In this document: positions 25,155-34,667 of the stretch, in pieces
Position numbering within the stretch: the stretch's first letter is position 1
Layout of the letters: each line of letters opens with the position of its first letter
From: Nitrospirota bacterium
GTDB taxonomy: Bacteria; Nitrospirota; Thermodesulfovibrionia; Thermodesulfovibrionales; UBA6898
Assembly (NCBI GenBank): GCA_003252075.1
Contig: QKDO01000112.1
Span: 1 to 44,574 of the forward strand
DNA: 44,574 bases
Direction of reading: 5' to 3'
Program-made: the position numbers and the translations under genes
Notes under the pieces: model-generated
What the model saw: only the letters and a program-made list of their open reading frames with translations
Told to the model about the DNA's origin: nothing
Database searches by the model: none

Positions 25155-25892
25155 ATGGCTTTTACCGAAGAAGAACTCAAAAGATACAACCGCCAGATGA
25201 TGATGGAAGGCTGGGGAGAGGAGACCCAGCGCAAGATAAAGAAGGCAACGGTCTTCATCGCGGGAGCAGGCGGTCTCGGCTCGCCGGTCTCGATCTATCT
25301 TGCGGTTGCAGGTGTCGGCAACATCCGCATCTGCGATTTTGATTCTCCTGACTGGTCGAACCTCAATCGTCAGATTCTGCATAACCACAATAGGATCGGG
25401 ACGAACAAGGCGGTCTCTGCCAAGCAGACACTCGAAGAGATGAACCCGCACATCACCATAACTGCCTTCCCAGAAAAAATCGTTGCAGAAAACGTCGATG
25501 ACCTCGTGGGGAGTGCGGACCTCATTCTTGATTGCATGGATAATTTCCCGACCCGTTACCTCCTCAATGAAAGCGCACTGCGGAAAAAGATCCCCATGGT
25601 GCATGGCAGCATCTGGGGTCTGGATGGCCGCCTCACCTTTATACAGTCTCCTGCAACACCCTGTCTGCAGTGTTACTTCCCTGAATCACCACCCAAGGAG
25701 GTTTTTCCGGTATTGGGAGCAACACCGGGCGTTATCGGTACGCTTCAGGCAATGGAGGCCCTCAAGTATCTTTCCGGCATCGGCACACCACTGCGGGGAA
25801 AGCTCCTCGTCTGGTCAGGGCAGGATATGAGCTTCAGAACGTTCAAAGGCTTCAGAGACCCGCACTGTCCTGCCTGCGGAGCAACACAGTGA
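25155..25892 (+). CDS. ThiF/MoeB/HesA-family adenylyltransferase (E1-like)
   Basis: Such enzymes adenylate the C-terminal glycine of a ubiquitin-like sulfur carrier (ThiS, MoaD) to allow sulfur transfer. The 245-residue protein has the nucleotide loop GAGGLGSP (~38-45), the DFDSPDWSNLNRQ segment (Arg finger region), the CMDN motif of the adenylation site, and two CxxC zinc knuckles (CLQC and CPAC) near the C-terminus. No rhodanese domain is present, so it is of the short ThiF/HesA type. GAGGGGAGGG precedes the ATG. Its stop overlaps the start of a 58-codon ORF by GTGA; the usual carrier protein gene is not otherwise seen. Whether it serves thiamine, molybdopterin or another thiolation cannot be told from sequence. 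Confidence 0.9.
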   Translation: MAFTEEELKRYNRQMMMEGWGEETQRKIKKATVFIAGAGGLGSPVSIYLAVAGVGNIRICDFDSPDWSNLNRQILHNHNRIGTNKAVSAKQTLEEMNPHITITAFPEKIVAENVDDLVGSADLILDCMDNFPTRYLLNESALRKKIPMVHGSIWGLDGRLTFIQSPATPCLQCYFPESPPKEVFPVLGATPGVIGTLQAMEALKYLSGIGTPLRGKLLVWSGQDMSFRTFKGFRDPHCPACGATQ

Positions 25893-26065
25893 CCGGCAAA
25901 GGTTGCAGGCTCCCCTCACCGGCGAAAGTCAGGGATGCGGCAACATCCCATTGGTATGGCGATGGAAGGGAAACGATTGTGCTGACCGGAGCGATTTATC
26001 GCCGTACAGTGAGCATGCTGCGGGTGGACAGCCCAGATACGACCGTGCAGTGCGGAAAAATATAA
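25889..26065 (+). CDS. Candidate 58-residue protein, translationally coupled to the ThiF-like gene
   Basis: I do not recognise this ORF. It begins with GTG whose last two bases lie in the ThiF stop (GTGA overlap), eight bases after GGAG, and ends with TAA 13 nt before the next gene's ATG, so it fits exactly into the gap. The translation starts MTGKGCRLPSPAKVRDAA, continues through SHWYGDGRETIVLTGAIYRR and ends TTVQCGKI. It is not a ThiS/MoaD-like carrier: there is no C-terminal Gly-Gly. Alternating hydrophobic and charged residues in its second half suggest beta strands. The GC-rich codon pattern resembles its neighbours. The same DNA also holds a GGGATG/CATCCC hairpin (25932-25949), so a leader RNA is the alternative reading. 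Confidence 0.5.
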   Translation: MTGKGCRLPSPAKVRDAATSHWYGDGRETIVLTGAIYRRTVSMLRVDSPDTTVQCGKI

Positions 26066-26078
26066 ACAGGACAGAGCC

Positions 26079-27404
26079 ATGAATTTTACCTTGCGGCAGA
26101 AGATATTTCTGGGCTACATCGTCATGATATCTTTCACGCTTCTTGTGGGGTTCTATGCCATCTTCAGCCTCAAGGAACTGAATACCATCACGCAGAACAC
26201 GGTATTCAATTCCATTGCGACCAGCGGGCGGCTGGCAAAGCTCAATGACAGCATTTTGGCCCAGGACCTGCATGAAAAGCGTTTTCTCATACTCCAGCAG
26301 CAGGATGCGGAGAATCTTTTCTGGTCCCGCAGCAAAGAGTTCAGGGATATACTTTCGGAAATCAACAAGACCGAGACGTATCTCTCCACAAACATTCAGT
26401 CCATCCTCTCCCTGCATGACAGTTACAGTGCCCTTTTTACCCGGGAGACACAGCTGATAAGGGAAAACAGGACGAAGGAAGCTGAAGATGTCTCTGTCCG
26501 GGAAACAAAGGCTGTCTTTAACAAAATATTACTCGGCTTGAAGGATATCGACCGCAAGATCAACTCTCAGCAGAACGTATTCATCAACAAGTCAAACACC
26601 CTGAGCGAGCGGGCGCTTCTCATTACGATTGTTCTGAGCGCCACATCTTTTGCCTTCGGCCTGCTCTTTGCTTCCCTGCTCACAAACCATCTCAATGCCG
26701 CGATAGAACAGCTCAAAGAGGCAACGAATATGATACGGAGCGGAGATTTTGACAGCATGCCCGATATCAAGGGTGCTGACGAGCTCGCCGATCTTGCCAT
26801 ATCCTTCCGGGAGATGTCCTCACGCCTTAAGGAACTGGAAGAGATCAACCTCGATGCAAATCCGCTGACAAAGCTGCCCGGTAATCTCGCGATCGAGAAA
26901 GAACTCCTGGTTCGCCTGAATGAGACCCAGCGATTTTCCTTCTGTCTCATCGACCTGGATAATTTCAAGGCCTATAACGACCGGTACAGCTACGCCAGAG
27001 GGAGCGATCTTATCAAGTGGCTCTCCGAGATGTTGGTGGGCATTAAAAGTGAATACGGAGAACCTGAGGACTTTCTCGGGCATATCGGAGGCGATGATTT
27101 TGTTCTGATCTGCTCACCTGACAGGGTCCAGCCTATCTGCAACAAGATCATAGAGGAGTTCGACAAGGGCATCATCGAGCATTATGACCCCGAAGACGCA
27201 AAAAAAGGATTTATTATCTCCATTGACAGGAATGATAAACCGGCAATCTTCGGCATTATGACCGTATCCATTGCCGTGGTAAATACGGACAGGACGCTTG
27301 TACGGGATCCCAAGGAAGTCTCCCAGAAAGTGGCAGAGCTGAAACAGTATGCGAAGTCATTTGCCAAGAGCATCTACATCATGGACCGCAGACGGGCCCG
27401 CTAG
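26079..27404 (+). CDS. Membrane-bound HAMP-GGDEF-like signalling protein
   Basis: The 441-residue protein has a transmembrane helix (~9-30), an extracytoplasmic helical sensor (~35-175), a second helix (~178-202), a HAMP linker (~200-255) and a GGDEF-type domain (~262-435). The signature loop reads GGDDF (337-341) and the substrate-binding segment IDLDNFKAYNDRYSYARGSD is intact. GGDEF domains make cyclic di-GMP from two GTP; an Asp for Glu at the fourth signature position is seen in a recurrent subgroup, and activity cannot be assumed. No EAL or RxxD inhibitory site is obvious. AGGACAG precedes the ATG. It follows the 58-codon ORF closely and probably shares its transcript. Confidence 0.85.
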   Translation: MNFTLRQKIFLGYIVMISFTLLVGFYAIFSLKELNTITQNTVFNSIATSGRLAKLNDSILAQDLHEKRFLILQQQDAENLFWSRSKEFRDILSEINKTETYLSTNIQSILSLHDSYSALFTRETQLIRENRTKEAEDVSVRETKAVFNKILLGLKDIDRKINSQQNVFINKSNTLSERALLITIVLSATSFAFGLLFASLLTNHLNAAIEQLKEATNMIRSGDFDSMPDIKGADELADLAISFREMSSRLKELEEINLDANPLTKLPGNLAIEKELLVRLNETQRFSFCLIDLDNFKAYNDRYSYARGSDLIKWLSEMLVGIKSEYGEPEDFLGHIGGDDFVLICSPDRVQPICNKIIEEFDKGIIEHYDPEDAKKGFIISIDRNDKPAIFGIMTVSIAVVNTDRTLVRDPKEVSQKVAELKQYAKSFAKSIYIMDRRRAR

Positions 27405-27467
27405 CCCGATGGCATGGACATGCAGACAAGCGGGAAAGCCTTCCGGAGCGCTGAGCGCTCATAACCG

Positions 27468-28871
27468 CTACTTTGCGAGCCCGGTCTTTTTTGCGGCATC
27501 AGCAACAGCATGGGCAACGGATGATGCTACTTTCCGGTCGAAGATGCTCGGGATGATATAGTCTTCGTGCAGTTCATCCTGCGCAATTATATGGGCAATC
27601 GCCTGTGCAGCAGCGAACTTGACCGCCTCGTTCACTCCTTTTGCCTTTACGTCAAGAAGGCCCCTGAAAATGCCGGGAAAGCCCAGCACATTATTGATCT
27701 GGTTCGGATAGTCCGACCTTCCCGTAGCAAGTACCTTTGCAAGAGGCAGGGCGTCTTCCGGTGACACCTCCGGGTCAGGATTGGCGAGGGCAAAGACAAT
27801 CGGGTCCTTGGCCATTTTTTTAATGTCAGATGCCGGGATGACATTCGGGCCTGAGAGACCGATAAATACATTGGCGTCCCGTAAAACCTCTGAGATGGTT
27901 CCCTTGATTTTTCTCGGGTTCGAAGTTTTGGCGAGAAGTTTTTTATAGGGGTTCATATACTGTCTCCTGCCTTTGTAGATGGCCCCTGTCCTGTCGCAGA
28001 CAATAATATCTTTGATGCCATATGCTGTGAGCATGTTGGCATTTGCGATCCCGGCAGCGCCCGCGCCGGCGATTACGACGCGGAATTTTCTGATGTCCTT
28101 CCTGAGCAGCCTTCCGACGTTAATCAGCGCGGCAAGGACAACAACTGCAGTGCCGTGCTGATCGTCGTGGAAGACCGGGATGTCGAGCATCTGCTGGAGC
28201 CGTCGCTCTATCTCGAAGCAGCGGGGGCCCGAGATGTCTTCGAGATTGATACCTCCGAAGGGAACAGCGATGTTTTTCACGGTGGCTATGATCTCTTCCG
28301 TGTCCCTGGTGTTCAGTGCGATAGGGAATGCGTTAATGCCGCCGAATTCCTTAAAGAGCATTGCCTTGCCCTCCATCACCGGCATGGCGGCCTCCGGACC
28401 GATATCTCCGAGGCCGAGCACGGCAGTTCCGTCGGTCACAACAGCTACCGAATTCCCCTTGATCGTATAGCGGTAGGCATGCTCCCTATGTTCATGGATG
28501 TCCATACAGATGCGGGCAACCCCCGGTGTATAGACCTTTGAGAGATCAGCCCTGTCTTTAACGGCGATCTTGTTGTGGATCTCGATCTTGCCGCCCTCGT
28601 GTGCAGAGAAGGTCCTGTCCATGACCCTGAGCACGCGAATGCCTCTCATATCCTTTATGGCATGGGTAATTGTTTTTTCGTGCTCTGCGTCACGGGCATT
28701 TATGGTCACATCCCTGACGATCTTGCCCTTTTCGACACGCACGATATCGACAGATCCGAGATCCCCTCCTGCCAGGCTGAGCACGGTAGCAAGCTGGGCA
28801 AACATGCCGATGCGGTTATCTATCTCAAGGCGAAGCGTTATACTGTAACTCGGGCTCGGTTGCTGGGTCAT
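27468..28871 (-). CDS. NAD(P)-dependent malic enzyme with N-terminal ACT domain
   Basis: Malic enzyme decarboxylates malate to pyruvate. The 467-residue protein has an N-terminal ACT-like regulatory domain (~8-85; ITLRLEIDNRIGMFAQLATVLS), followed by the malic core: DLSKVYTPGVARICMDI with the catalytic Tyr, KGNSVAVVTDGTAVLGLG, PVMEGKAMLFKEFG with the catalytic Lys, FHDDQHGTA with metal ligands, and the nucleotide fold VVIAGAGAAGIANANML. The ACT domain suggests allosteric control by a small metabolite such as an amino acid. I choose ATG 28871 (MTQQPSPSY) with GGAGG upstream; the frame remains open beyond but is not conserved. Divergent from sdhCAB, so malate supply and succinate/fumarate conversion are encoded back to back. 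Confidence 0.92.
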   Translation of the reverse strand: MTQQPSPSYSITLRLEIDNRIGMFAQLATVLSLAGGDLGSVDIVRVEKGKIVRDVTINARDAEHEKTITHAIKDMRGIRVLRVMDRTFSAHEGGKIEIHNKIAVKDRADLSKVYTPGVARICMDIHEHREHAYRYTIKGNSVAVVTDGTAVLGLGDIGPEAAMPVMEGKAMLFKEFGGINAFPIALNTRDTEEIIATVKNIAVPFGGINLEDISGPRCFEIERRLQQMLDIPVFHDDQHGTAVVVLAALINVGRLLRKDIRKFRVVIAGAGAAGIANANMLTAYGIKDIIVCDRTGAIYKGRRQYMNPYKKLLAKTSNPRKIKGTISEVLRDANVFIGLSGPNVIPASDIKKMAKDPIVFALANPDPEVSPEDALPLAKVLATGRSDYPNQINNVLGFPGIFRGLLDVKAKGVNEAVKFAAAQAIAHIIAQDELHEDYIIPSIFDRKVASSVAHAVADAAKKTGLAK

Positions 28872-29001
28872 GATTTTCCTCCAGAGTTCAATAGTATTTT
28901 CATTATCCCACAGTTCGTCGTATAATACATACGATTTTTCCGGCATTGACTGATCGGACCACCCTGGAGAAGCTGTACGCGGGGGCAATAAGGACAAAGA
29001 C

Positions 29002-29676
29002 GTGACGCTTATCAAAAACATGGTCGGCAGAAAAATCGTAATGTCTATCACCGGGCTTGCACTGGTCTCTTTTGTCTGCATACACCTGCTCGGCAACATA
29101 TCGCTTTTCAGCGGTCCTGATGGTATCAATGCCTATGCAAAGATGCTCCATAGCCTCGGCCCTTTTCTCTGGGTTGTCCGTTTGATAATGGCTGCTGCTC
29201 TCGGTCTGCATATGGTTTTCGGCATATTGCTCACGCTTGAGAACCGGACTTCCCGGGCCCAAAAATATGCGGTCAACAAGCATCTCAGCGCAACTGTTGC
29301 GGGCAAAAACATGATATGGACAGGACTGCTCATAGCCCTGTACCTTGGCTATCACCTTCTGCATTTTACCGGTCAGATGATCATGCCGGAGTTTTCTTCA
29401 AGCCGGAACCTTGATGCCCTGGGGCGGCCTGATGTCTTCAGCATGGTCGTGCACAGTTTCCAGCATACGGTTGTCTCGGTCGTATATGTCACGGCAATGG
29501 CCGCGGTCGGTCTTCACCTCTCCCACGGCCTGCAGAGCATGGTCCAGACACTGGGTCTGAACAATGAACGCACGTTGCCGGTTATGGTAAAGGTTGGCGC
29601 AGCAGCGGCCCTTGTCCTGTTCCTTGGCTACGCGGCAATTCCCGCAGGTATTGTGAGCAGGCTGGTAGGGAGATAA
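29002..29676 (+). CDS. sdhC: Succinate dehydrogenase/fumarate reductase cytochrome b subunit
   Basis: The membrane anchor of a quinone-linked succinate dehydrogenase/fumarate reductase. The 224-residue protein has about five hydrophobic helices (VMSITGLALVSFVCIHLLG; VVRLIMAAALGLHMVFGI; MIWTGLLIALYLGYHLLHF; TVVSVVYVTAMAAVGLHLSH; VGAAAALVLFLGYAAI) with histidines positioned to hold two haems b (for example in IHLLG, GLHMV, YHLLHF, HSFQH and GLHLSH). This is the b558, class B type single anchor, so there is no sdhD. Start GTG 29002 with AAGGA upstream. Co-transcribed with sdhA, 6 nt apart. Direction (succinate oxidation or fumarate reduction) cannot be told from sequence. Confidence 0.92.
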   Translation: MTLIKNMVGRKIVMSITGLALVSFVCIHLLGNISLFSGPDGINAYAKMLHSLGPFLWVVRLIMAAALGLHMVFGILLTLENRTSRAQKYAVNKHLSATVAGKNMIWTGLLIALYLGYHLLHFTGQMIMPEFSSSRNLDALGRPDVFSMVVHSFQHTVVSVVYVTAMAAVGLHLSHGLQSMVQTLGLNNERTLPVMVKVGAAAALVLFLGYAAIPAGIVSRLVGR

Positions 29677-29682
29677 TCGGTT

Positions 29683-31596
29683 ATGATCCTTGACGGCAAA
29701 TCCCCGTCTGGTCCGCTTGCAGAGAAATGGGACCGACGCAGGCAGGAGCTGAAGCTGGTGAACCCGGCAAACAAGAGGAGATACAAGATCCTCGTGGTGG
29801 GGACCGGCCTTGCCGGGGCTTCTGCGGCAGCTACTCTCGGAGAACTCGGCTATACGGTCGAGGCGTTCTGTTTTCAGGACAGTCCGCGCAGAGGCCACAG
29901 TATTGCTGCGCAGGGAGGGATAAACGCTGCAAAAAATTATCCGAATGACGGCGACAGCATCTATCGACTGTTCTACGACACGGTCAAGGGCGGAGACTTC
30001 AGGGCCCGGGAGGCAAATGTCTACCGTCTTGCCATGCTCAGCAATAATATCATCGATCAATGCGTTGCCCAGGGAGTCCCTTTTGCCCGGGACTATGCAG
30101 GGTATCTTGACAACCGATCCTTTGGCGGGGCGCAGGTCTCAAGGACCTTTTATGCACGGGGCCAGACCGGTCAGCAGCTCCTGTTAGGCGCGTACGGCGC
30201 CCTCTCTCGCCAGATTCATGCCGGCACGGTCAGGCTTTATCCCCGGACCGAGATGCTTGATTTGGTTGTCATCAATGGTCATGCAAAAGGGATAACAATA
30301 AGGGATCTCACAACCGGCGCAATTCGGAGCCACACAGGTGATGCGGTCTGCCTCTGTACCGGCGGATATGGGAATGTCTTCTATCTCTCGACCAACGCCA
30401 TGGGTTCGAATGTTACGGCAACATACCGTGCATATAAAAAGGGCGCCTTCTTTGCCAACCCCTGCTTTACGCAGATCCATCCGACCTGCATCCCGGTTAC
30501 CGGAGACCATCAGTCAAAGCTTACGCTCATGTCCGAGTCCCTGAGAAATGACGGCAGAGTATGGGTACCGAAGAAAAAAGCTGACGAGCGGAAGCCGCAT
30601 GAGATATCAGAAGACGAGCGCGATTATTTCCTCGAAAGGAAATACCCGAGTTTCGGCAACCTTGCGCCAAGGGATATTGCCTCCCGTGCTGCGAAGGAGG
30701 TATGCGATGAAGGCCGCGGTGTAGGCCCGGGAGGCCGCGGTGTTTATCTGGACTTCGCAGATGCGATCCAACGCCTTGGAAAGGATAAGATATCGGAACG
30801 GTACGGCAACCTCTTCGAGATGTATGAGAAGATCACGGCAGAAAATGCCTACGATCGGCCCATGCGCATCTATCCAGCACCGCATTACACTATGGGAGGG
30901 CTCTGGGTCGACTACAACCTGCAGAGCAACATCCCCGGCCTCTACGTGTTAGGCGAAGCGAACTTTTCAGACCACGGCGCAAATCGGCTTGGCGCGAGTG
31001 CTCTTATGCAGGGGCTTGCGGACGGGTATTTTATCATCTCGTATACCATTGCGGATTATCTGGCGCGAACAGGACCGGGTAGTGCATCTGCGGACCATGC
31101 CGAATTTCTGCGGTCCATCGGGGAGGTTGATGCGGCATCGAAGAAGCTGCTTTCGATCAACGGCAGAAGGACGGTGAATGATTTTCATAGAGAGCTCGGC
31201 AGGATCATGTGGGAGCATGTCGGCATGGCGCGGCGCAGGGAGAGCCTTGAGCTGGCACTGAAGCGCATACCAGAACTCAGGGCTGAATTCTGGAGCAATG
31301 TGAGGGTCCCGGGAAGCGGAGCTGACCTGAACCAGGAACTCGAAAAGGCCGGCCGCGTTGCGGACTTTCTCGAATTCGGCGAACTCATGGCTCTCGATGC
31401 GCTTTTGCGCGAAGAGTCCTGCGGGGGACACTTCAGGGTTGAACATCAGATGCCCGACGGAGAAGCGAAGCGGGATGACGACAATTTCTGTTATGTGGCT
31501 GCATGGGAATTCAGGGGGGTCGGCAAGAAGCCCGAGCTTCATAAAGAGCCGTTGACTTTTGAGCATATACCGCTTGCAACGAGGAGCTATAAATAA
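29683..31596 (+). CDS. sdhA: Succinate dehydrogenase/fumarate reductase flavoprotein subunit
   Basis: The catalytic FAD subunit interconverts succinate and fumarate. The 637-residue protein has the dinucleotide motif [19 protein letters not shown] (~37-55), the covalent FAD histidine His72 ([12 protein letters not shown]), the [11 protein letters not shown] substrate loop region, and the [11 protein letters not shown] and [10 protein letters not shown] motifs with catalytic arginine. The C-terminal domain (~470-620) is present. The start ATG 29683 precedes a ~33-residue extension before the FAD motif, as in Bdellovibrio/Nitrospira-type class B enzymes. The stop overlaps the sdhB ATG by one base (TAATG), so translation is coupled. 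Confidence 0.94.
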   Translation: MILDGKSPSGPLAEKWDRRRQELKLVNPANKRRYKILVVGTGLAGASAAATLGELGYTVEAFCFQDSPRRGHSIAAQGGINAAKNYPNDGDSIYRLFYDTVKGGDFRAREANVYRLAMLSNNIIDQCVAQGVPFARDYAGYLDNRSFGGAQVSRTFYARGQTGQQLLLGAYGALSRQIHAGTVRLYPRTEMLDLVVINGHAKGITIRDLTTGAIRSHTGDAVCLCTGGYGNVFYLSTNAMGSNVTATYRAYKKGAFFANPCFTQIHPTCIPVTGDHQSKLTLMSESLRNDGRVWVPKKKADERKPHEISEDERDYFLERKYPSFGNLAPRDIASRAAKEVCDEGRGVGPGGRGVYLDFADAIQRLGKDKISERYGNLFEMYEKITAENAYDRPMRIYPAPHYTMGGLWVDYNLQSNIPGLYVLGEANFSDHGANRLGASALMQGLADGYFIISYTIADYLARTGPGSASADHAEFLRSIGEVDAASKKLLSINGRRTVNDFHRELGRIMWEHVGMARRRESLELALKRIPELRAEFWSNVRVPGSGADLNQELEKAGRVADFLEFGELMALDALLREESCGGHFRVEHQMPDGEAKRDDDNFCYVAAWEFRGVGKKPELHKEPLTFEHIPLATRSYK

Positions 31597-32360
31597 TGGA
31601 CCTTACCCTGTTTGTATGGAGGCAGAGGGGGCAGCTGGACAAGGGGAGGCTCGAACAGTACGCGGCGAGAAATATAAGCCCTGACATGTCGTTTCTGGAG
31701 ATGCTCGATACCGTAAATGAAGGCCTGATCGCGGAAGGCAGAGAAGCGATTGCCTTTGACCATGACTGCAGGGAAGGCATTTGCGGCATGTGCTCTCAGG
31801 TTATCAACGGCATTCCTCATGGCCCGCAGGAAAAGACAACGGTCTGTCAGCTCCATATGCGCCACTTCAAGGATGGCGACACGATCTATATCGAACCCTG
31901 GAGAGCGAAGGCCTTTCCGGTGATCAGGGACCTGATCGTAGACCGGTCAAGTCTCGACCGTATTATTCAGTCCGGAGGATATGCATCTGTGCATACCGGA
32001 GGTGTCCCCGATGCAAATGCCGTGCTGGTGCCGAAGCAGGATGTTGATATTGCCATGGATGCAGCCGAGTGCATCGGCTGCGGGGCCTGTGTCGCTGCAT
32101 GTCCTAACGGCGCTGCCATGCTCTTCACTGCTGCCAAGGTGACCCACCTTGCGATGCTGCCGCAGGGTCGGGTTGAGGCTGCCCGGCGCGTATGTGTCAT
32201 GACAGAGACCATGCTCAGGGAAGGATTCGGAAGCTGCAGCAACCACTACGAATGCCAGGCAGTCTGCCCGAAGGGGATTAAGGTTTCGTTCATAGCGAAA
32301 CTGAACAGGGAGTACCTGAAATCGTTCATGGGAAATCCCGGCTGTTCAACAGGCGAATAG
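31596..32360 (+). CDS. sdhB: Succinate dehydrogenase/fumarate reductase iron-sulfur subunit
   Basis: The electron-transfer subunit links the flavin to the cytochrome. The 254-residue protein carries a [2Fe-2S] plant-ferredoxin motif (Cys58, Cys63, Cys66 in CREGICGMC, and Cys84) and a C-terminal ferredoxin domain with [12 protein letters not shown] (Cys159-Cys169 region) plus later cysteines [12 protein letters not shown] for the [4Fe-4S] and [3Fe-4S] clusters. The last gene of sdhCAB; no hairpin terminator is visible after it, and the livK promoter region follows 30 nt later. Confidence 0.94.
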   Translation: MDLTLFVWRQRGQLDKGRLEQYAARNISPDMSFLEMLDTVNEGLIAEGREAIAFDHDCREGICGMCSQVINGIPHGPQEKTTVCQLHMRHFKDGDTIYIEPWRAKAFPVIRDLIVDRSSLDRIIQSGGYASVHTGGVPDANAVLVPKQDVDIAMDAAECIGCGACVAACPNGAAMLFTAAKVTHLAMLPQGRVEAARRVCVMTETMLREGFGSCSNHYECQAVCPKGIKVSFIAKLNREYLKSFMGNPGCSTGE

Positions 32361-32391
32361 CCGGAAGGGCGCTCGTTCTTTGGTTATTTTT

Positions 32392-32419
32392 CTTGCAATT
32401 TGGGAGGCGAATCTATAAA
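32392..32419 (+). promoter_or_regulatory. Candidate promoter of the liv operon
   Basis: CTTGCA (32392-32397) and TATAAA (32414-32419) are 16 nt apart, giving a ~75-nt leader that ends in GAGGAGG. The -35 is imperfect. Confidence 0.4.
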
Positions 32420-32502
32420 ATTTCTTTATTAGTCTATTAAGTCTATTCCGCCGCACAAGGAACTTTTTTGAAAATGTAAAAAAACTTTCGTGAGGAGGAA
32501 AC

Positions 32503-33693
32503 ATGAAACGTCTGACCCTGATCATCCTTATTGCCTTTGCACTGAGCCTTTCCGCATCAACCCTCTTCGCTGCAGAGACCTTTGACCTCGTGATCCCGCT
32601 GCCGCTGACCGGCAAGCAGGCAAAGTTCGGCGAGATGATGAAAAGGTCCTATGAGATCGCCGCAGAAGAGATCAATGCAAAGGGCGGCATCAAGAAAAAG
32701 AAGCTTAACCTTTCTTTTGAGGACTCCGGCGCGAAACCGGAGACTGCCCGTGCGATTGTCGAAAAGCTGATCGACACAAAAAAACAGCCGCTGATCGTCG
32801 GAGAATACACCTCGTCATGCGCTAAGGCCGTTGCAGCGGTCGCCGAGGAGCGCAAGACGCCGTATCTTGTAGTTGCCAGTGCGGATGACGACATAACCAG
32901 GCAGGACTACAAGTACGTATTTCGTCAGAATGCCGTGAATGCCCATTATGCAGACGGGTTAGTCAGTTTTATAAAGAATGTAGCGAAGCCGAAGACGATG
33001 GCTATCCTCTACGAAAGCTCTGCATTCGGCAACTCGGGTGCTGACGCCATGGAAAAAGATGCCCAGAAGATTGGCGTGAAGGTGGTCCTGAAAGAAAAGT
33101 ACGAGGCCGGGTCCGTTGATTTCAAGCCGCTGCTTTCCAAGGTCAAGGCTGCCCGGCCTGACGTCATCTATATGGTCTCCTATGTCATGGATGCGTCGCT
33201 GCTCATGAAGCAGATCAAGGAGCTCCGGGTCGACGCAAAGCTGTTTGCCGGAGGGGCTGCAGGGTTCGCAATCCCCGAGTTCATTGACAATGCGAAGGAT
33301 GCCGCGGAATACGTTGTAACGGCTTCGCTTTGGTGTTTCAAGATGAAGCTGCCCGGCGCGAAGGAGTATGCCGAAAAGTACAAGAAGCTTTACGGCGATT
33401 ATCCATCCTACCACGGAGCCTCGGCTTACTCTGCTCTGTATGTGGTGAAAGATGCCCTCGAACGGGCGAAGTCCTGGACACCTGACGGTATTCGTGACGC
33501 TCTCAAGGCAACAAATATTTCCACTGCCTTCGCGGCGATCAAGTTTGAGAACAAGGAGGGATACCAGAACCAGAATTTCATGGACACGATTGTCATGCAG
33601 GTTGTCAACGGCGAGCATGAGTGCGTATATCCCGATAACGTTGCCAATCAAAAGTATGTCTTTCCGATCCCGACCTGGAGAGAGAGACGGTAG
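32503..33693 (+). CDS. livK: Branched-chain amino-acid ABC transporter, substrate-binding protein
   Basis: A periplasmic binding protein of the LivJ/LivK family. The 396-residue protein has a signal peptide (MKRLTLIILIAFALSLSASTLFAAE, cleavage after LFA) and a type I binding-protein fold: TFDLVIPLPLTGKQAKFGEMM, LNLSFEDSGAKPETA, LIVGEYTSSCAKAVAAVAEE, PKTMAILYESSAFG, DVIYMVSYVMDASLLMKQIK and YDYPSYHGASAYSAL-like segments. No lipobox, so it is soluble. GAGGAGG lies 4 nt before the ATG. It heads livKHMGF. Amino acids are the usual ligands, but related proteins bind urea, amides or aromatic acids; the ligand is not determinable here. Confidence 0.92.
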   Translation: MKRLTLIILIAFALSLSASTLFAAETFDLVIPLPLTGKQAKFGEMMKRSYEIAAEEINAKGGIKKKKLNLSFEDSGAKPETARAIVEKLIDTKKQPLIVGEYTSSCAKAVAAVAEERKTPYLVVASADDDITRQDYKYVFRQNAVNAHYADGLVSFIKNVAKPKTMAILYESSAFGNSGADAMEKDAQKIGVKVVLKEKYEAGSVDFKPLLSKVKAARPDVIYMVSYVMDASLLMKQIKELRVDAKLFAGGAAGFAIPEFIDNAKDAAEYVVTASLWCFKMKLPGAKEYAEKYKKLYGDYPSYHGASAYSALYVVKDALERAKSWTPDGIRDALKATNISTAFAAIKFENKEGYQNQNFMDTIVMQVVNGEHECVYPDNVANQKYVFPIPTWRERR

Positions 33694-33737
33694 CAGGGCC
33701 GGACAGGGCTTAAGGAAGAGAGCTGGCAAGGTGAAGC

Positions 33738-34667
33738 GTGACATCAGTTCAGCTTGAAGTACTGCTGCAGACACTGATATCAGGCCTCCTTCTGGGGGGC
33801 CTGTATGCCCTGATCGGCATCGGCATGACCCTGATCATGGGTGTCATGAAGATCATCAACCTCGCCCACGGCGAACTGATGATGGTCGCCATGTATATTG
33901 CGTATGTCCTCTTCTCATCATTCCATATCGATCCGTATCTTTCTATTCTTATAGCAGCTCCGGCATTATTTGGCCTCGGCGTCCTGCTTCAGAAGTATCT
34001 CATAAATCCGGTGCTGAAGGTCGAGGCTATCATTCCGGAAAACCAGGTCATCCTTACCGTCGGCATCGGTATGGTGCTTGCCAACATCGCCACGATCATA
34101 TTCTCATCGGACTACAAGACTACGCCGGTCGAATATGCAACCAAGGCATGGTACCTGTCGGATTACTGGAGGGAATCTCCGATCGAACTCTCGCTTTCCA
34201 TGCCTTGGTCAGTCTCGTTCTGCGTTGCCCTTGTTATCACAGCTAGCCTCTGGTTCTTCCTTACCAAGACAGATATGGGCAAGTCCATCCGGGCGACTGC
34301 CCAGGACAAGGACGCAGCCCTTCTCATGGGCGTCAATGTCGAAAGGATGCGGGTGTTTACCTTCGGTCTCGGCTCTGCCCTTGTGGGCTCTGCAGGGTGC
34401 CTTTTCATCCCGATCTACTACCTCTATCCAGACTTGGGGGGCCAGTTTACGCTCATCGCCTTTGTTATCACGATCCTCGGAGGCCTTGGCTCAACAGTCG
34501 GGGCAATCGTCGGGGGTCTCATCCTGGGAGTATTCGAATCCCTGACTGCAACCTACGCAGGCATGGGATGGGCGCCGGTGGGCAGATTCATGATCTTCGT
34601 GGCTGCGCTTATCTTTGTGCCGGGGGGCATTATGTCGCTCTTCAAGAAGCGGAGGCTCGGAAAATGA
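33738..34667 (+). CDS. livH: Branched-chain amino-acid ABC transporter permease LivH
   Basis: The 309-residue inner-membrane permease has about eight hydrophobic helices and the family pattern GGLYALIGIGMTLIMGVMKIINLAHGELMM-type N-terminus, NQVILTVGIGMVLAN, and AQDKDAALLMGVNVERM in the cytoplasmic coupling loop, followed by FTLIAFVITILGGLGSTVGA. The start is GTG 33738 with AAGGTG just upstream. It overlaps livM by four bases (ATGA), showing translational coupling. It forms the translocation channel with LivM. Confidence 0.93.
   Translation: MTSVQLEVLLQTLISGLLLGGLYALIGIGMTLIMGVMKIINLAHGELMMVAMYIAYVLFSSFHIDPYLSILIAAPALFGLGVLLQKYLINPVLKVEAIIPENQVILTVGIGMVLANIATIIFSSDYKTTPVEYATKAWYLSDYWRESPIELSLSMPWSVSFCVALVITASLWFFLTKTDMGKSIRATAQDKDAALLMGVNVERMRVFTFGLGSALVGSAGCLFIPIYYLYPDLGGQFTLIAFVITILGGLGSTVGAIVGGLILGVFESLTATYAGMGWAPVGRFMIFVAALIFVPGGIMSLFKKRRLGK

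Noticed and set aside
25893-26078. Riboswitch (c-di-GMP or Moco) between ThiF-like and GGDEF-like genes
   Set aside because: A GGGATG/CATCCC hairpin is present, but the conserved cores of those riboswitches are not, and a 58-codon ORF explains the spacing.
28872-29129. N-terminal extension of malic enzyme beyond 28871
   Set aside because: ATG 28871 has GGAGG and begins the ACT domain; the extension runs into the sdhC region and is antisense to it.
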